DNA of 64,000 nt from Pseudomonadota bacterium (GCA_018240745.1 JAFEFF010000196.1:17430-81429); one strand, 5' to 3'. Positions 17,561 through 26,531 are shown, numbered from the stretch's first letter. A program made the numbers and translations. Notes: a model not told the origin generated them from the sequence alone.

Positions 17561-17961
17561 TTGGCGACGGAGCCCTCGACAGCAAAGGTGTGATACGTGG
17601 CGTATCGCTCGCCAACGGTCCGGACCTGCACGTAGGCCGGGTCGTTGCGCCAGGCTTTCAGCGCCTCCATGTTCGGATACATGTAGATGACGACGCGCTT
17701 GGGCGGATTGCCGTCGACGGCAACCACCTGCGAACCGGTCGCCGCCGCGCCCGCCGCCGCAACCAGTTTCCCGCCGTGCGCCTTGATGATCTCTCTTGCC
17801 TTTGGAAGATATTCCCTGGCGTAGCCGTCGGGGTTGGTGACGTCGATCTGGCCGATCAGATAGGCGGGCGGCTTTGCCTCGCTGTGCAGTGACCTGCCGC
17901 CAAGGGCGCCCAAGGCCGTACACGTCAACATGAGGATACCGATCCTGTATCGAGCGTTCAT
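17557..17961 (-). CDS. DUF1330 domain protein with export signal
   Basis: 134 residues. The first 25 or so residues form a signal peptide or anchor (RIGILMLTCTALGALGG). The rest, YLIGQIDVTNPDGYAREYLPK through VVIYMYPNMEALKAWRNDPAY, is the DUF1330 ferredoxin-like fold, usually dimeric and of unknown function. GGAGG precedes the ATG. It is divergent from the LysR regulator, which may control it. The TAG stop overlaps the feoB TAA. Confidence 0.88.
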   Translation of the reverse strand: MNARYRIGILMLTCTALGALGGRSLHSEAKPPAYLIGQIDVTNPDGYAREYLPKAREIIKAHGGKLVAAAGAAATGSQVVAVDGNPPKRVVIYMYPNMEALKAWRNDPAYVQVRTVGERYATYHTFAVEGSVAN

Positions 17962-18041
17962 GTGGGCCTCCGTCCATGTCGTCGGACGGGACTCTCGTCA
18001 CGCGGCCCAAAGACGTCCAATACATATATTCTCTAAATCTT

Positions 18042-19037
18042 ATGCCCGAATGGTATAAGCAGGCCGTGAACCTTCGACAGGCCCTCACGTTCCTGACCGT
18101 CGCCGAGCTCGGCACCGTCTCGAAGGCTGCGTTGCGCCTGCGGGTCGCCCAGCCGGCCCTGTCCAGGCAGATCATCGGCCTCGAGCAGGAGCTCGGCTTG
18201 CGTCTCTTCGACCGGGTCGGGCGTCGTCTCCTGCTGACCGGTGAAGGCGAGCAGTTGATGGCAGGCTGCCGGGTGCTGCTCAACAGTGCCAGTTCGCTGA
18301 AAGAGCAGGCTCAGCTGCTCAGTCAGGGAGATACTGGCGTTCTCAAGGTGGCCGGGTCACCGCAGCACATCGAAAGTGTGCTGTCGCAATTCCTGCACCG
18401 GTATGCGGAGCGATATCCCAGGGTCGAGGTGAAGCTCACCGAAGGCACGGGCAGCGAAATACTGACGTTGCTCGAACGCGGGGAAGTCCATCTCGGCCAG
18501 AACCTGCTGCATGCGGTCAGGCTGGATGAACGGCACTTCGGCAGTCTTCCGCTGGGATCTGTTGAGCTGCTGGCTGTCTGCCACCCCGCAATGCCGCTCG
18601 GTCCCAGTCGCACCGTCGAGGTCGCCGACCTTGCCGGGCTTCCGTTGCTGCTGCTGGACGGCGGGTTCGGATTCCGGCGAGCCTTCGATGCGGCAAGCCG
18701 GATGGCGGGGCTGAAGCCGACGATCCTGTTCGAAAGTCGCAACCCGCATACCTTGCTGGCGCTCGCCGAGGCGGGGCATGGCGTAGCGATCGTTCCGTCC
18801 CAGCTTCAGTGTCGTCGCTACAAAGTGAGGATTGTCGGTCTCACGCACCGACGTCGCGTGCTGCAGGAGCCTCTGACCATATCCTGGGACAAGCGGCGTT
18901 CCCTGCCTCGCTTCGCGACCGACTATTGCACCATGCTCACCGCGTACATGCGGGAGACCTTTCCGATCACGCGTCCGACGGAGCCGGTCTTGCGAGGCAG
19001 GAAGAGGAGCCGTCGGCTCCGTGCGAGCGGCACCTAA
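18042..19037 (+). CDS. LysR family transcriptional regulator
   Basis: 331 residues if the ATG at 18042 is used; a GTG at 18066, giving VNLRQALTFLTVAELG, is the more classical LysR opening. Winged-helix domain: GTVSKAALRLRVAQPALSRQIIGLEQELGLRLFDRVGRRLLLT. The effector domain follows, with ILTLLERGEVHLG and GHGVAIVPS. It is divergent from the DUF1330 gene, which by usual LysR practice is a candidate target. The A/T-rich gap (near 18020-18041) should hold the binding site. A basic tail, RGRKRSRRLRASGT, is unusual. The stop overlaps the convergent GT39 gene. The effector is unknown. Confidence 0.9.
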   Translation: MPEWYKQAVNLRQALTFLTVAELGTVSKAALRLRVAQPALSRQIIGLEQELGLRLFDRVGRRLLLTGEGEQLMAGCRVLLNSASSLKEQAQLLSQGDTGVLKVAGSPQHIESVLSQFLHRYAERYPRVEVKLTEGTGSEILTLLERGEVHLGQNLLHAVRLDERHFGSLPLGSVELLAVCHPAMPLGPSRTVEVADLAGLPLLLLDGGFGFRRAFDAASRMAGLKPTILFESRNPHTLLALAEAGHGVAIVPSQLQCRRYKVRIVGLTHRRRVLQEPLTISWDKRRSLPRFATDYCTMLTAYMRETFPITRPTEPVLRGRKRSRRLRASGT

Positions 19038-20800
19038 TCGGGCTTCAAATCGAAGAGCTGGATCGGCCATCTTCCCGCAGGCGACATCGAGAGCCATTCC
19101 GAAGGCGCGACCAACCTGCCATTGGCACGGACCCATCGCGTGATGGGGTTGGGGCGGGTGAGCCCGCCGAGCAGCGCGTAGCGCACCTCGCCGCGCTTCA
19201 CCTTCCCGGCGAACGCCTCGACGGTGAGGATCGGCTCGTTGCCGAAGAAGCCGCCGTACGCCATCGCCGGCAGGCCGGTGCGCACGATCACCGGCGCGGC
19301 CAGCCCGGCGGTCGGCGCGGCGACGACGAAGCGCGCATCGCCGCGATGGGTCGTCAGGAAATCGATCAGCTTGGGGTCGCTGCTGAGCGCGATGTAGTTG
19401 TTCGACAGCACCGGTCCGCGACCGTCATCGCGGCCGAGCCAGCGCGCCAGGCTCGCCGAGGGGAGCGTCAGGTTGCCGGGCGAGAAGAGGGTGCTGAGCG
19501 CCCATGCCGCCGGCAGAACCAGCAAGGCCACGCCGCCGACCATTGCCGGCGGGCGCTTGCCGCGGACCAGGGTGAGGACGGCGACGGCAATGGCGACCGC
19601 CGGCGCGGCAAGCCAGGGGGAGGTCCAGCCCAGCGACTCGCTCGCCAGATGGAGCTGCCAGGCTGCGCAGAGGGCAAGCCCGATCGCCAGCCAGCCCGGG
19701 CCGCGGCGCCACAGCCGCACCGCGCCGAGCCCGGCCAGGGCCGCGACGGGCGGCGTGATGGCCGAGAGATAGTACAGGTGGAAGATGCCGCCGGCAGCGC
19801 TGAACACCACGCCATAGGTAAGAAGCCACACGCCCCACAGCAGCAGCGAGGCATCGATGCGGTCGCGCCGTCGCAGCAGGAACAGGCCGGCCAGCGCGAG
19901 CGGCAGCAGCCACGCGAACTGCGCCGCCAGCCGCGGCGTGGCCAGCCGCAAGGCGCCGGCCGGCACCGCATCGTACAGCTCGAACGGCAGCGCCGGCACG
20001 GCCCGCGGCCGATCCGGCCGCTGCAGCACGAACCGCTCGAGCCCGTTGTGAGCCACGGCGAGCTCCAGCATGGAATTGCCCGCGGTGCTGCCGGCATAGG
20101 GCCGGCGGTCGCGCGGCGTGAGGTCGAAGGCGAGCGACCAGGAAAGCGATACGACCGCCAATGTCACGCCGGCCACGGCCATCCAGCCGAGCCGCCGCCG
20201 CAGGTCGAGCGCACCCGCGCGCCACCAGCCGGCCAGCAGTGCCGGGCCGCAGACCAGCGCGGCCAGCATCTTCACGTTGAAGGCGATGCCTAGCAGCGCC
20301 ATTGCCAGGACCAGCGACCCGCCGCGGCCGCGCAACGCTGCCCAGGCCGCGAGCAGCAGGAAGAGGACCAGCCAGGAATCGGTGTTGTTGGAGCGGTCGA
20401 TCGCGACCGCGATCGGCATCAGGGCCAGCAGCAGGGCTGCGATGATTCCCGCGGCGATGCCGAACGGCCGTCGCACCAGCCGGTAGAGCAGCGCCACCGA
20501 AGCGATGCCGGCCAGCGCCTGAGGCAGGTGGATCGTCCAGCCGCTGAAGCCCAGTAGCCTGGCGAAGGCGGCCTGAATCCAGAACGCCACCGGCGGCTTG
20601 TCGAGCGAGACAAAGCCCGCCGGATCGAACGAGTTGTAGAACAGCAGGGCGGCGCCCTGCAGGCCGCTGCGCACACCGGCGGCATAGTACTCGGTGCCGA
20701 AACCGTTGGCGTCCAGCCGCCACAGGCGCATCGCCGCGGCCAGCACCAGGACAGCGCCGATGCAGATCGAGTCGAGCCGCTTGCGGTTGATCCCCGACAT
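19034..20800 (-). CDS. Glycosyltransferase family 39 (ArnT/PMT-type) membrane protein
   Basis: 588 residues with many membrane helices. The first loop RLWRLDANGFGTEYYAAGVRS and SLDKPPVAFWIQAAFARLLG are hallmarks of GT39-type lipid-linked sugar transferases; DKPP follows the periplasmic acidic motif. The C-terminal third is a soluble periplasmic domain (LSNNYIALSSDPKLIDFL and onward). Such proteins transfer sugars from polyprenyl carriers to lipid A or proteins at the outer face of the inner membrane. AGAGGA sits very close to the ATG. It is a stand-alone gene, so the acceptor cannot be inferred. Confidence 0.88.
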   Translation of the reverse strand: MSGINRKRLDSICIGAVLVLAAAMRLWRLDANGFGTEYYAAGVRSGLQGAALLFYNSFDPAGFVSLDKPPVAFWIQAAFARLLGFSGWTIHLPQALAGIASVALLYRLVRRPFGIAAGIIAALLLALMPIAVAIDRSNNTDSWLVLFLLLAAWAALRGRGGSLVLAMALLGIAFNVKMLAALVCGPALLAGWWRAGALDLRRRLGWMAVAGVTLAVVSLSWSLAFDLTPRDRRPYAGSTAGNSMLELAVAHNGLERFVLQRPDRPRAVPALPFELYDAVPAGALRLATPRLAAQFAWLLPLALAGLFLLRRRDRIDASLLLWGVWLLTYGVVFSAAGGIFHLYYLSAITPPVAALAGLGAVRLWRRGPGWLAIGLALCAAWQLHLASESLGWTSPWLAAPAVAIAVAVLTLVRGKRPPAMVGGVALLVLPAAWALSTLFSPGNLTLPSASLARWLGRDDGRGPVLSNNYIALSSDPKLIDFLTTHRGDARFVVAAPTAGLAAPVIVRTGLPAMAYGGFFGNEPILTVEAFAGKVKRGEVRYALLGGLTRPNPITRWVRANGRLVAPSEWLSMSPAGRWPIQLFDLKPD

Positions 20801-20846
20801 TCCTCTGCTGCAGTTTACGCGAGGAACGCGCCAAACATCCCGCGCC

Positions 20847-21206
20847 CTACAGGTGTATCGGGCCCTTGAAGACGAAGAAGGCGCCCAGGGCGATGAAGGC
20901 GAAGCCGACGGCGTGGTTCACCGTCAGCCGCTCGCCGAGATAGAAGACCGCGAAGGCCGCGAACACAACGAGTGTGATCACTTCCTGCATGGTCTTGAGC
21001 TCGGCGGGATTGTAGGCCTGGACGCCCCAGCGGTTGGCCGGGACGGCGAAACAGTACTCGATGAAGGCGATGCTCCAGCTCGCCAGGATGACCAGCCACA
21101 GGGGCCGGTCGGTGAACTTCAGATGCCCGTACCAGGCGAAGGTCATGAACACGTTGGAGCACAGCAACAGCACGATCGGTGCGATCGAGGGGGGAAGCCA
21201 GCTCAC
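20847..21206 (-). CDS. DUF486/DMT family small membrane protein
   Basis: 119 residues with four hydrophobic helices, starting at GTG 21206 behind GGAGAG. FMTFAWYGHLKF, YCFAVPANRWG and YNPAELKTMQEVITL are the conserved blocks of the DUF486 (DMT-related) family. Probably an inner-membrane protein of unknown transport role. It lies 12 bases after the Bug receptor gene, so the two are likely co-transcribed. Confidence 0.88.
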   Translation of the reverse strand: MSWLPPSIAPIVLLLCSNVFMTFAWYGHLKFTDRPLWLVILASWSIAFIEYCFAVPANRWGVQAYNPAELKTMQEVITLVVFAAFAVFYLGERLTVNHAVGFAFIALGAFFVFKGPIHL

Positions 21207-21218
21207 AACGCTCTCCTG

Positions 21219-22202
21219 CTATTCCGCCTTGATGCCGAGCTTCTTGATCAGCGGCACGACCACCTTGTCTTCCTTGTCGAGCATGGCGGCGAGCTCCTCG
21301 GGCGTGCTCGGTTTGGCCTCGGCGGTGAGGTCGGCGAATTTCTTCACCACCGCCGGATCGGTCAGCACCTTCACCATCGCGTCGTGCAGCTTGTTCAGCA
21401 CGTGCGGCGGCATCTTCGCGGGACCGTAGAGGCCGGTGTAGGTCGCATAGGTGAAGTCCTCGAGCCCCTTGATGCCGAGCTCCTTAACGGTCGGCACATC
21501 GGGCAGTTCCGGCAGGCGCTTGTCGGAGGTCACGGCAAGTGGTCGCAGCTTGCCCGCCCTGATGTGTCCGATCGCGCTGTTGAGCTGGTCGATCTGTGCC
21601 GGCACCTGGCCGGCGATGACGTCGATCGAGGCCTGGCCGCTGCCCTTGTAGTGGACCAGCGTGTACCTGGCGCCGCTGCCGGCGCTCAACAGCTCGGCGA
21701 CGATGTGGTTGGTCGTGCCGACGCCCGAGTCGGCTATGGTCAGGCTGCCGGCCTTGTCGATGCCGGTCCTGATGAACTCGGCGAATGTCCTGATCGGCGA
21801 AGATGGCGTCACGACGATCACCGCCGGCACCGCCTGGATATGACTGATCGGCTGGAACGCCGTCTTCCAATCGTAGGGCGCGTTGCCGTAGATCGCCGGG
21901 ATATCGACCATCGAGTTGGCCGAGACCAGCAGGTTGTAGCCGTCGGGGGCGGAGCGGGCGATCACGTCCGAGCCGATCATCCCCGAGGCACCGGCCTTGT
22001 TCTCGACCAGCACGGTGACGCCCAGCACGTCCTTCAGCTTGTCGCCGATGATGCGTGCCGTGACGTCGATGTTCCCGCCCGGCGCGTAGGGCGCCATGAT
22101 GCGGATCGGTCTTTCGGGAAACTCCGCGGCGGCGGGGGCCGCCACGGCAAGGGCAAGGACAGGGGCAAGGAACGCACCAAACCACGCTGATTTGAATTGC
22201 AT
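21219..22202 (-). CDS. Bug/TctC family substrate-binding protein (second copy)
   Basis: 327 residues from the ATG at 22202. Signal peptide APVLALAVAAPAAA, then EFPERPIRIMAPYAPGGNID, the Bug family opening. GASGMIGSDVIARSAPDGYN and PPHVLNKLHDAMVKVLTDP are further family markers. It is a periplasmic carboxylate-type receptor, only distantly similar to the copy at 868. No tctAB genes are near, so it is also an orphan. Two upstream in-frame ATGs (22214, 22247) would add residues before the signal peptide and are unlikely. Confidence 0.92.
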   Translation of the reverse strand: MQFKSAWFGAFLAPVLALAVAAPAAAEFPERPIRIMAPYAPGGNIDVTARIIGDKLKDVLGVTVLVENKAGASGMIGSDVIARSAPDGYNLLVSANSMVDIPAIYGNAPYDWKTAFQPISHIQAVPAVIVVTPSSPIRTFAEFIRTGIDKAGSLTIADSGVGTTNHIVAELLSAGSGARYTLVHYKGSGQASIDVIAGQVPAQIDQLNSAIGHIRAGKLRPLAVTSDKRLPELPDVPTVKELGIKGLEDFTYATYTGLYGPAKMPPHVLNKLHDAMVKVLTDPAVVKKFADLTAEAKPSTPEELAAMLDKEDKVVVPLIKKLGIKAE

Positions 22203-22267
22203 CGGTCCACTCATAGTCACGACAGCGAGCTTAATCCACGCATCCAACCATGTATCCTTTCCGCCGC

Positions 22268-23092
22268 ATGAAGGCGATTTTTCTCGGCCTCCTCATAGTG
22301 CTGATGGCGTCGCACGCCGGCGCCCAGACGCCGCAGGACAACGCGTATGTCGAGGCGCGCCGGCGGCTGGCCGCGGATCTCGCAGCGAAACGGAAGTCGC
22401 TGCCGGAACCGGTCGACGAGAACGTCTGGCACCGCGAGGAAGGGCGCGCGCACGACACCCTGAAGGCGAAGCTGCAGGAGGCGCTGGGCTCGGCGCCGCC
22501 GCCCGACGGTTTCGAGATCACGCGGTCCAATCCCGACCCGGTGTGTTGCGGCAAGGGCGCCGACTCGCTCGATGCGCTGGCCATCTCGAAGGACAAGCTC
22601 CGGGCGGTGATGACGACGGAAGGCATCCTCAAGCTGTGGCTGGGCCGCGATCCGCGGACCGCCCTGCAGAGCGACGATATCGACTATTACCGCGCGCTCG
22701 ACACCGACGCCCCGGTCGCAGTGTTCGCCGCGCTGCCGGTCGAGGCGCCGCCCGGAACCGACCTCGCCCTCGGCCGGCTGGTGATCAAGGGCCAGGGCAT
22801 CGGCCGTTTCCCGCTCCATACGATCGCCGCCGTGGTCAAGAACGAACGCGTCCTGCTGATCATGACGCCGGCTTCGCTCGAGGCGGCGAACGCCGGCTCG
22901 CCCTGCGAGAGGCAGTGGCAGCAGAGCACCGAGCGCTACCGCACCGCCGACGACCTCGAAGAGCGCCGCACGATCAACGTCGAGGCCGGCAAGCAGCTCG
23001 AGCAGTGCGTTAAAGAGCACGGCGGCCAGGCGCTGTTCCCCGGGCTCGGCCGCCGCGCGCAGAAGCTGGTCGATGCGCTGAGCGCGGAATAG
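22268..23092 (+). CDS. Secreted protein of unknown function
   Basis: 274 residues from the ATG at 22268; an ATG at 22250 would add six residues. MKAIFLGLLIVLMASHAGAQ is a clear Sec signal peptide. The mature part has no family I recognise. It has DPVCCGKGADSLDALAISKDKL near 100 and a C-terminal helical section with Cys residues (SPCERQWQQ, EQCVKEHGG), so disulfides in the periplasm are possible. It is divergent from the Bug receptor. A palindromic repeat follows it. Confidence 0.7.
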   Translation: MKAIFLGLLIVLMASHAGAQTPQDNAYVEARRRLAADLAAKRKSLPEPVDENVWHREEGRAHDTLKAKLQEALGSAPPPDGFEITRSNPDPVCCGKGADSLDALAISKDKLRAVMTTEGILKLWLGRDPRTALQSDDIDYYRALDTDAPVAVFAALPVEAPPGTDLALGRLVIKGQGIGRFPLHTIAAVVKNERVLLIMTPASLEAANAGSPCERQWQQSTERYRTADDLEERRTINVEAGKQLEQCVKEHGGQALFPGLGRRAQKLVDALSAE

Positions 23093-23110
23093 TCCGCGTC
23101 ATGGTCTTCC

Positions 23111-23169
23111 GGACCGCGGGCCTCCAGGCCCGCATCATGAGTCTGAGCGGGCCTGGAGGCCCACGGTCC
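23111..23169. repeat. Intergenic palindrome, GGACCGCGGGC family
   Basis: Left arm 23111-23133 and right arm 23147-23169 are near-perfect inverted complements (one mismatch near the outer end), with a short TCATGAGTCTGA-type loop. It sits between two convergent genes and could be a bidirectional terminator, although no T-run follows. Same family as 26463-26531 and the cores of 1846-1967, 36550-36713 and 63801-64000. Confidence 0.85.
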
Positions 23170-23180
23170 GCATGAGCATT

Positions 23181-24614
23181 CTATTCCAACTTCGGCCGGT
23201 GCTGCGCCCACGGCCGCGCCACTTCGAGCAGCGCGCCGAGCCGCAGCACGTCGGTTTCGTGCGCCCACTTGCCGACGATCTGGACCGAGGTCGGCAGATG
23301 GTCGGCGCCGAAGCCCGACGGCACGGCGAGCGCGGGATGGCCGGTGAGGTTGAAAGGGTACTGGTAGGACGTCCAGCCCTGGCGGGTGATGCCGCACTTC
23401 ACGCCGTCGACCACCACCTCGTCGTTGGCGGCGTCGTGCGTCACCTCGAGCGCGGTGCGCGCGCTGGTCGGCGAGACGATGAAGTCGTAGCGCTCGAACA
23501 GCGTCTGGATCTTGCGGAACAGCACGGTGCGGGCGAACTGGGCGTTGCGGAAGTCGGCGAGCGTGAACTTGGCGCCGCGCTCCATGAAGGCGAGCGTCAC
23601 CGGGTCCATCCGGTTCTGCCACTTCGGCAGGTACTGCGCGCAGGTCACCGCAAAGCCCGCCTGGTAGAGCACGCGGCCCTCGTATTCGATCCAGTCGATC
23701 CGGTCGGCGACCTCCTCGACCGTGGCGCCCATCGCCTCCCAGGCGGCGAGGCAGCCGCGCGTGTTGGCACGCACGTCCGTCGCGACGCGCGGGTTGGCCA
23801 TGCGCTCGACATAGCCGATTCGCACGCCGGACAGGTCGTCGCCCGAGAGCTTGGGCGAGAGCGGCCGCGACGTGGCGCCGAGCGACCACGGATCCTTCGC
23901 GCTGGGACCGGCGAGCGCGGCGTGCATGACCGCGGCATCGGTGATGGTGCGCGCCAGCGGCCCGGCGAAGACGTTGTTGCCGAAGGCGTCGCGGCTGGTG
24001 TCGTAGGGAACGATGCCGAGCGTCGGCTTCAACCCGACCAGGCCCGAGCACGAGGCCGGCCCGCGCACCGAGCCCGCGCCGTCGGTGCCGAGCGACAGCG
24101 GCCCGAGGCCCGCCGCGACGGCCGCCGCGCCGCCACCGCTCGAACCGCCCGGTGTGCGCTCGAGGTTCCAGGGATTGCGCGTGACGCCGAACTCCGGCCC
24201 GTCAGTCAGGCCCTTGACACCGAACTCCGGCGACGTCGCCTTGCCGAGGATGATCGCGCCGGCCGCGCGCAGCCGCTTCACCAGGATGTCGTCGTCGCCC
24301 GCCGGCGGGTTGTCGGCGAAGATCGCCGAGCCGTGCCGCGTCGGCACGCCCTTCACGTCGACCAGGTCCTTGATGCCGACAGGCACGCCATGCAACGGCC
24401 CGAGCGCCGCGCCGCGCATGACGGCGTCCTCGGCCGTCTTCGCGTCTCGCCGCGCTTCCTCTGCCATCACCACGCGAAAGCAGTTGAGCTTGGGCTGTGC
24501 CTCGTCGACCGCCTTCAGCACGGCATCGAGATATTCGACCGGCGAAAGCTTCTTCGAACGAATGAGGGCAGCGGCCTTTACAGCGGGCATGTAGAGCAGA
24601 TCGGCGTCGGGCAT
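23181..24614 (-). CDS. Amidase signature family enzyme
   Basis: 477 residues from the ATG at 24614 (AAGGTG upstream); a GTG three codons earlier is possible. The Ser-cisSer-Lys triad is visible: K82 in VPVGIKDLVDV, S158 in RTPGGSSGGGAAA, and nucleophile S182 in LGTDGAGSVRGPAS. The usual GGGS of the nucleophile loop reads GAGS. It hydrolyses an amide or carbamate; substrate range in this family is very wide and not predictable. Cytoplasmic. Divergent from the TauE gene. Confidence 0.92.
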   Translation of the reverse strand: MPDADLLYMPAVKAAALIRSKKLSPVEYLDAVLKAVDEAQPKLNCFRVVMAEEARRDAKTAEDAVMRGAALGPLHGVPVGIKDLVDVKGVPTRHGSAIFADNPPAGDDDILVKRLRAAGAIILGKATSPEFGVKGLTDGPEFGVTRNPWNLERTPGGSSGGGAAAVAAGLGPLSLGTDGAGSVRGPASCSGLVGLKPTLGIVPYDTSRDAFGNNVFAGPLARTITDAAVMHAALAGPSAKDPWSLGATSRPLSPKLSGDDLSGVRIGYVERMANPRVATDVRANTRGCLAAWEAMGATVEEVADRIDWIEYEGRVLYQAGFAVTCAQYLPKWQNRMDPVTLAFMERGAKFTLADFRNAQFARTVLFRKIQTLFERYDFIVSPTSARTALEVTHDAANDEVVVDGVKCGITRQGWTSYQYPFNLTGHPALAVPSGFGADHLPTSVQIVGKWAHETDVLRLGALLEVARPWAQHRPKLE

Positions 24615-24673
24615 GAGGGGCACCTTAGCCGAACCTCGACAGCCTCCAAATGCTGCGCTACGCCGCTTGCCGG

Positions 24674-25429
24674 ATGTTCACCCCGCTCGTTCTCGCCGCG
24701 CTCGCCGTCGTCGCGGTCGTCACCTCCTTCATCTCGGGTATATTCGGCATGGCGGGCGGGATGCTGCTGATCGGCTTCCTGCTGATGATGCTGCCGGTGC
24801 CGGTCGCCATGGTGTTCCACGGCGTGATCCAGATCGCCGCCAACGGCTGGCGGTCGTACCTTTGGCGGCGTCACATCAACTGGCGCGTGGTGCTGGAGTT
24901 CGGCATCGGCTCGGTGTTCTCGCTGCTCGTCTTCTCGTCGTTCGCCTTCGTGCCGCCCAAGTGGGCGGTGCTGATGGCGATCGGCCTGACGCCGTTCGTG
25001 GCTCTCGCCGTGCCGCTCAAGATGGCGCCCAGCATCGAGCGGAAGGGGCAGGCCTTCCTGGCCGGTGCAATCGGCGGCGCGTTGCAGCTGGTCGCCGGCG
25101 TGACCGGGCCGATCCTCGACGTCTTCTACGTGCGCTCGGGCATGACTCGGCAGATGAACGTCTCGACCAAGGCCTGCGCGCAGGTGATGGGTCATCTCAC
25201 CAAGGTCACCTACTTCGGCCTGCTGGTGGCCAATCCGGCCGGCCGCGACCTCCAGCAATGGCTGGTCATGGCCTTCGCCGCGGCGTTCGCGGTGCTGGGC
25301 ACCACTTTGTCACGCAGCGTGCTCGACAAGCTTTCGGACAAGCAGTTCTACTACTGGACGCGCCGTGTCATCCTCCTGATCGGCGCGTTCTACATTGCGC
25401 AGGGCACCTGGGTGATGGCCGCCAAATGA
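24674..25429 (+). CDS. TauE/SafE family membrane exporter
   Basis: 251 residues if the ATG at 24674 is used; 24650 adds eight residues. Seven to eight hydrophobic helices; FISGIFGMAGGMLLIGFLL near the N-terminus and AGAIGGALQLVAGVTGPILDVFYVRSGM in the middle are the paired TauE/SafE repeats. It probably exports a sulfur-containing or organic anion (sulfite, sulfoacetate) across the inner membrane. The stop overlaps the start of the next small gene (ATGA), and a crotonase gene follows in the same coupled way. Confidence 0.87.
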   Translation: MFTPLVLAALAVVAVVTSFISGIFGMAGGMLLIGFLLMMLPVPVAMVFHGVIQIAANGWRSYLWRRHINWRVVLEFGIGSVFSLLVFSSFAFVPPKWAVLMAIGLTPFVALAVPLKMAPSIERKGQAFLAGAIGGALQLVAGVTGPILDVFYVRSGMTRQMNVSTKACAQVMGHLTKVTYFGLLVANPAGRDLQQWLVMAFAAAFAVLGTTLSRSVLDKLSDKQFYYWTRRVILLIGAFYIAQGTWVMAAK

Positions 25430-25659
25430 GCGACAGGGCAAAGCCGAGCGACAAGGACCAGGTGCGGGCGCTGCTCGACCGGCTGCCCGACGGCGCGAAC
25501 TTCGCCGACATCCAGCGCGCGATCGCCGTGCTGATGTGGCCCAAACGCGGCGACGGCAGCCTGGCGCCGCCCGGGTCGCTGCAGCGGCCCGAGCGGCTGC
25601 AGCCGGACGAAGTGAAGCGCCGCCTGCGCGAATGGCTGAAATCGGAGAGGGACAAATGA
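25426..25659 (+). CDS. Small protein of unknown function (77 residues)
   Basis: Starts at ATG 25426 within the TauE stop (ATGA) and ends by overlapping the crotonase ATG at 25656, so it is locked in a three-gene coupled operon. Sequence: charged helix DKDQVRALLDRLPDGANFADIQ, a hydrophobic AIAVLMW, then LQPDEVKRRLREWLKSERDK. The LPDGANFADIQ section loosely resembles small helical antitoxin-like proteins, but no toxin is adjacent. No function is proposed. Coupling on both sides and a coding-like base pattern support it as a real gene. Confidence 0.65.
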   Translation: MSDRAKPSDKDQVRALLDRLPDGANFADIQRAIAVLMWPKRGDGSLAPPGSLQRPERLQPDEVKRRLREWLKSERDK

Positions 25660-26459
25660 AGGACCGTGTCTCGATCGACCTCAAGGACGGCGTCGCCGAC
25701 GTACGCCTGATCCGCGCCGACAAGATGAACGCCCTCGACAATGCGATGTTCGAGGGGATCCTCTCGGCAGGCGACCGGCTGCGCGAGACGAAGGGCGTGC
25801 GCTGCGTCGTTCTGTCGGGCGAGGGCAAGGCGTTCTGCGCCGGCCTCGACATGGCGAGCTTCGCGGCGATGAAGGCACAGGGCGACGGCAACTCGGTGAC
25901 GCGCGACCTGCCCAAGCGTACCCACGGCATCGCCAACCGGCCGCAGCAATGCGCCTGGCAGTGGCGCACCCTGCCGGTGCCGGTGATCGCCGCGGTGCAT
26001 GGCGTGGCCTTCGGCGGTGGCTTCCAGATCATGCTGGGCGCCGACATGCGCTACGCCACCGCCGATGCGCGCTTCTCGGTGATGGAGATCAAGTGGGGCC
26101 TGGTGCCCGATCTCGGCGGCACGCAGCTGATGCGCCATCTGGTGCGCGAGGACGTGGCGCGTGAGCTCACCTACACCGGCCGCATCTTCAACGGCGAGGA
26201 GGCGCAGCAGCTCGGTTTGGTGACGCGCATCGTCGCCGACCCGCGCCTGGCGGCGCTGGAGACGGCGAAGGAGATTGCCGCCAAGAGCCCCGACGCGATC
26301 CGCGCCGCCAAGCGCCTGCTGAACGATGCAGTCGCTGTCGATGCCGCGACCGGCCTGATGGCCGAATCGGTCGAGCAGCAGAAGCTAATCGGCTCGCCCA
26401 ACCAGCTCGAGGCCGTCGCGTCGAACCTGCAGAAGCGCGCCGCGAACTACAGAGACTGA
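25656..26459 (+). CDS. Enoyl-CoA hydratase/isomerase family protein (crotonase)
   Basis: 267 residues from ATG 25656, with GGAGAGGGA upstream. The CoA-oxyanion segment GKAFCAGLDM at 58-67 and the HGVAFGGGFQIMLGAD loop at 115-130 define the crotonase fold. Both catalytic glutamates of classical hydratases seem present: E144 in VMEIKWGLVPDLGG and the Glu in VARELTYTGR. Hydration of a 2-enoyl-CoA is therefore plausible. Overlaps the upstream 77-residue gene by four bases. Confidence 0.88.
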   Translation: MKDRVSIDLKDGVADVRLIRADKMNALDNAMFEGILSAGDRLRETKGVRCVVLSGEGKAFCAGLDMASFAAMKAQGDGNSVTRDLPKRTHGIANRPQQCAWQWRTLPVPVIAAVHGVAFGGGFQIMLGADMRYATADARFSVMEIKWGLVPDLGGTQLMRHLVREDVARELTYTGRIFNGEEAQQLGLVTRIVADPRLAALETAKEIAAKSPDAIRAAKRLLNDAVAVDAATGLMAESVEQQKLIGSPNQLEAVASNLQKRAANYRD

Positions 26460-26462
26460 CCT

Positions 26463-26531
26463 CTTGCCGGACCGCGGGCGTCCCGCCCGCCTCATGATCT
26501 TGAGCGGGCGGGACGCCTGCGGTCCGGCAAG
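26463..26531. repeat. Palindrome of the GGACCGCGGGC family abutting a ribosome site
   Basis: CTTGCCGGACCGC at the left end (26463) is mirrored by GCGGTCCGGCAAG ending at 26531; arms of about 28 bases pair almost fully. The right end is only a few bases from the AGGAGG that serves the oxidoreductase at 26545. A very stable hairpin at that spot could end read-through from the crotonase operon. Confidence 0.85.

Noticed and set aside
25426..25659. Antitoxin gene
   Set aside because: The LPDGANFADIQ section is only loosely antitoxin-like and there is no toxin partner.
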